Positions 63,401-64,000 of a stretch of DNA of 64,000 nt are shown here, piece after piece; within the stretch, counting starts at the first letter, position 1; each line of letters opens with the position of its first letter. The DNA is from Lanius collurio (taxonomy: Eukaryota > Chordata > Aves > Passeriformes > Laniidae). Both the position numbers and the translations under genes were made by a program. The stretch lies in NCBI GenBank assembly GCA_020086605.1, contig JACBWW010000015.1, positions 20,457,085 to 20,521,084 of the forward strand, given 5' to 3'. A model generated the notes under the pieces. That model searched no databases, was not told the DNA's origin, and saw nothing but the letters and a program-made list of their open reading frames with translations.

Positions 63401-64000
63401 AACAGCTACTTAGTCAATCTGTATTCAAAATCAGGATAGAAACCTTAACAAAGTGGCATCAGCGAGCAGTTGGTACACTTGGATCTCTTGCCAATGCAGA
63501 ATTTTCCATTTGCTTTTTTATTCCCCCCGCCTTGGAGGACATTTGATATCTTTGAAACTAATTTCATGTATTATTTTTACTGTAGTCACCGATAAACAAG
63601 AGATTCTAATATAAAAACATTTACACTATAGGAAGATACATGGATCTGTAGCTGTTGTGTTTCTGCACATTAATGATCCTCTTATTACTTAAATCATGAC
63701 TTGCAAAGGCTAGACTAAAAGAATGACATTTCAGAAGATTTGGCAGAACACTGGAAGATTTTTTTTCTCTTTCCTAGGAAAATGTGGTACAGATTTAGGT
63801 AACTTTATATTTCATAATTAAACACTGCAGCTCTAGAATTACCTTAAGGTCTAAAGAAACCAAACAAAATTCAGTGAAATCAACATAACTTTACTGCTTT
63901 ACAAAAAGTCCTAAAAGATTTTGCTTCAAACCTGTCCTAGAAGGAGAATGAAATAGACTTTTTTCATTTAATAGAAAATTGCTTGATAAAGGGAATCTGT
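57404..64000 (-). other. RAP1GDS1: RAP1GDS1 intron 1, partial
   Basis: At least 6597 bases lie upstream of exon 2, running off the window. It contains a 16-base tandem repeat (57751-57788). I see no CpG-rich promoter, no exon 1 and no transposon I can name. Confidence 0.85.
57751..57788. repeat. Tandem repeat, 16-base unit, about 2.4 copies
   Basis: AAATAAAATAGAATGG is present twice exactly (57751-57766 and 57767-57782), followed by a partial AAATAA. It is a short minisatellite. Confidence 0.9.

Noticed and set aside
57404..64000. Search for exon 1 (ATGGCAG followed by a donor) and a CpG-rich promoter
   Set aside because: No matching sequence or GC-rich island was found, so exon 1 is taken to lie beyond the window.

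Overview
The window is a piece of a vertebrate, almost certainly avian, nuclear genome. It carries AT-rich introns, chicken-repeat-1 (CR1) LINE 3' ends and a solo retroviral LTR with a clean target-site duplication. It also carries short exons with GT-AG introns. No bacterial-type genes, operons, CRISPR arrays, tRNA or rRNA genes were seen.

One protein-coding gene accounts for all the convincing coding sequence: RAP1GDS1 (SmgGDS, Rap1 GTPase-GDP dissociation stimulator 1). It is an all-armadillo-repeat chaperone and exchange factor for small GTPases with polybasic C-termini (RhoA/RhoC, Rac1, Rap1A/B, K-Ras and others). It lies on the minus strand, so the gene reads from high to low coordinates. 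Exons 2 to 15 are present from 57403 down to 2, and the stop codon is at 2-4, so the window ends one base past it. Exon 1 (in mammals it gives ATG, Ala and one base) is not in the window and must lie beyond 64000, so the promoter is also missing. The fourteen exons sum to 1820 coding bases. With the expected 7 bases of exon 1 they encode about 608 residues, matching the long (607/608-residue) SmgGDS isoform.

Layout by coordinate: 1-11.6 kb holds the compact 3' half (exons 15 to 8), with a CR1 fragment in intron 14. 14.0 and 16.5 kb hold exons 7 and 6. 16.6-24.4 kb is intron 5, which contains two exon-like, frame-preserving segments (17996-18052 and 19702-19794). 24.4 kb is exon 5, the alternatively used exon that separates SmgGDS-607 from SmgGDS-558. 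24.5-37.2 kb is intron 4, with two possible microexons. 37.2 kb is exon 4. 38.2-38.6 kb is a longer CR1 copy in intron 3. 42.2 kb is exon 3. 43.36-43.81 kb is a GC-rich solo LTR in intron 2. 57.3 kb is exon 2, and the rest is the start of intron 1.

All resolved exon junctions except exon 12/13 are phase 1, and most exons cover roughly one armadillo repeat. Most exons can therefore be skipped or inserted without breaking frame. This makes the extra phase-1 segments in introns 4 and 5 the observations most worth checking. No wholly new system was found.
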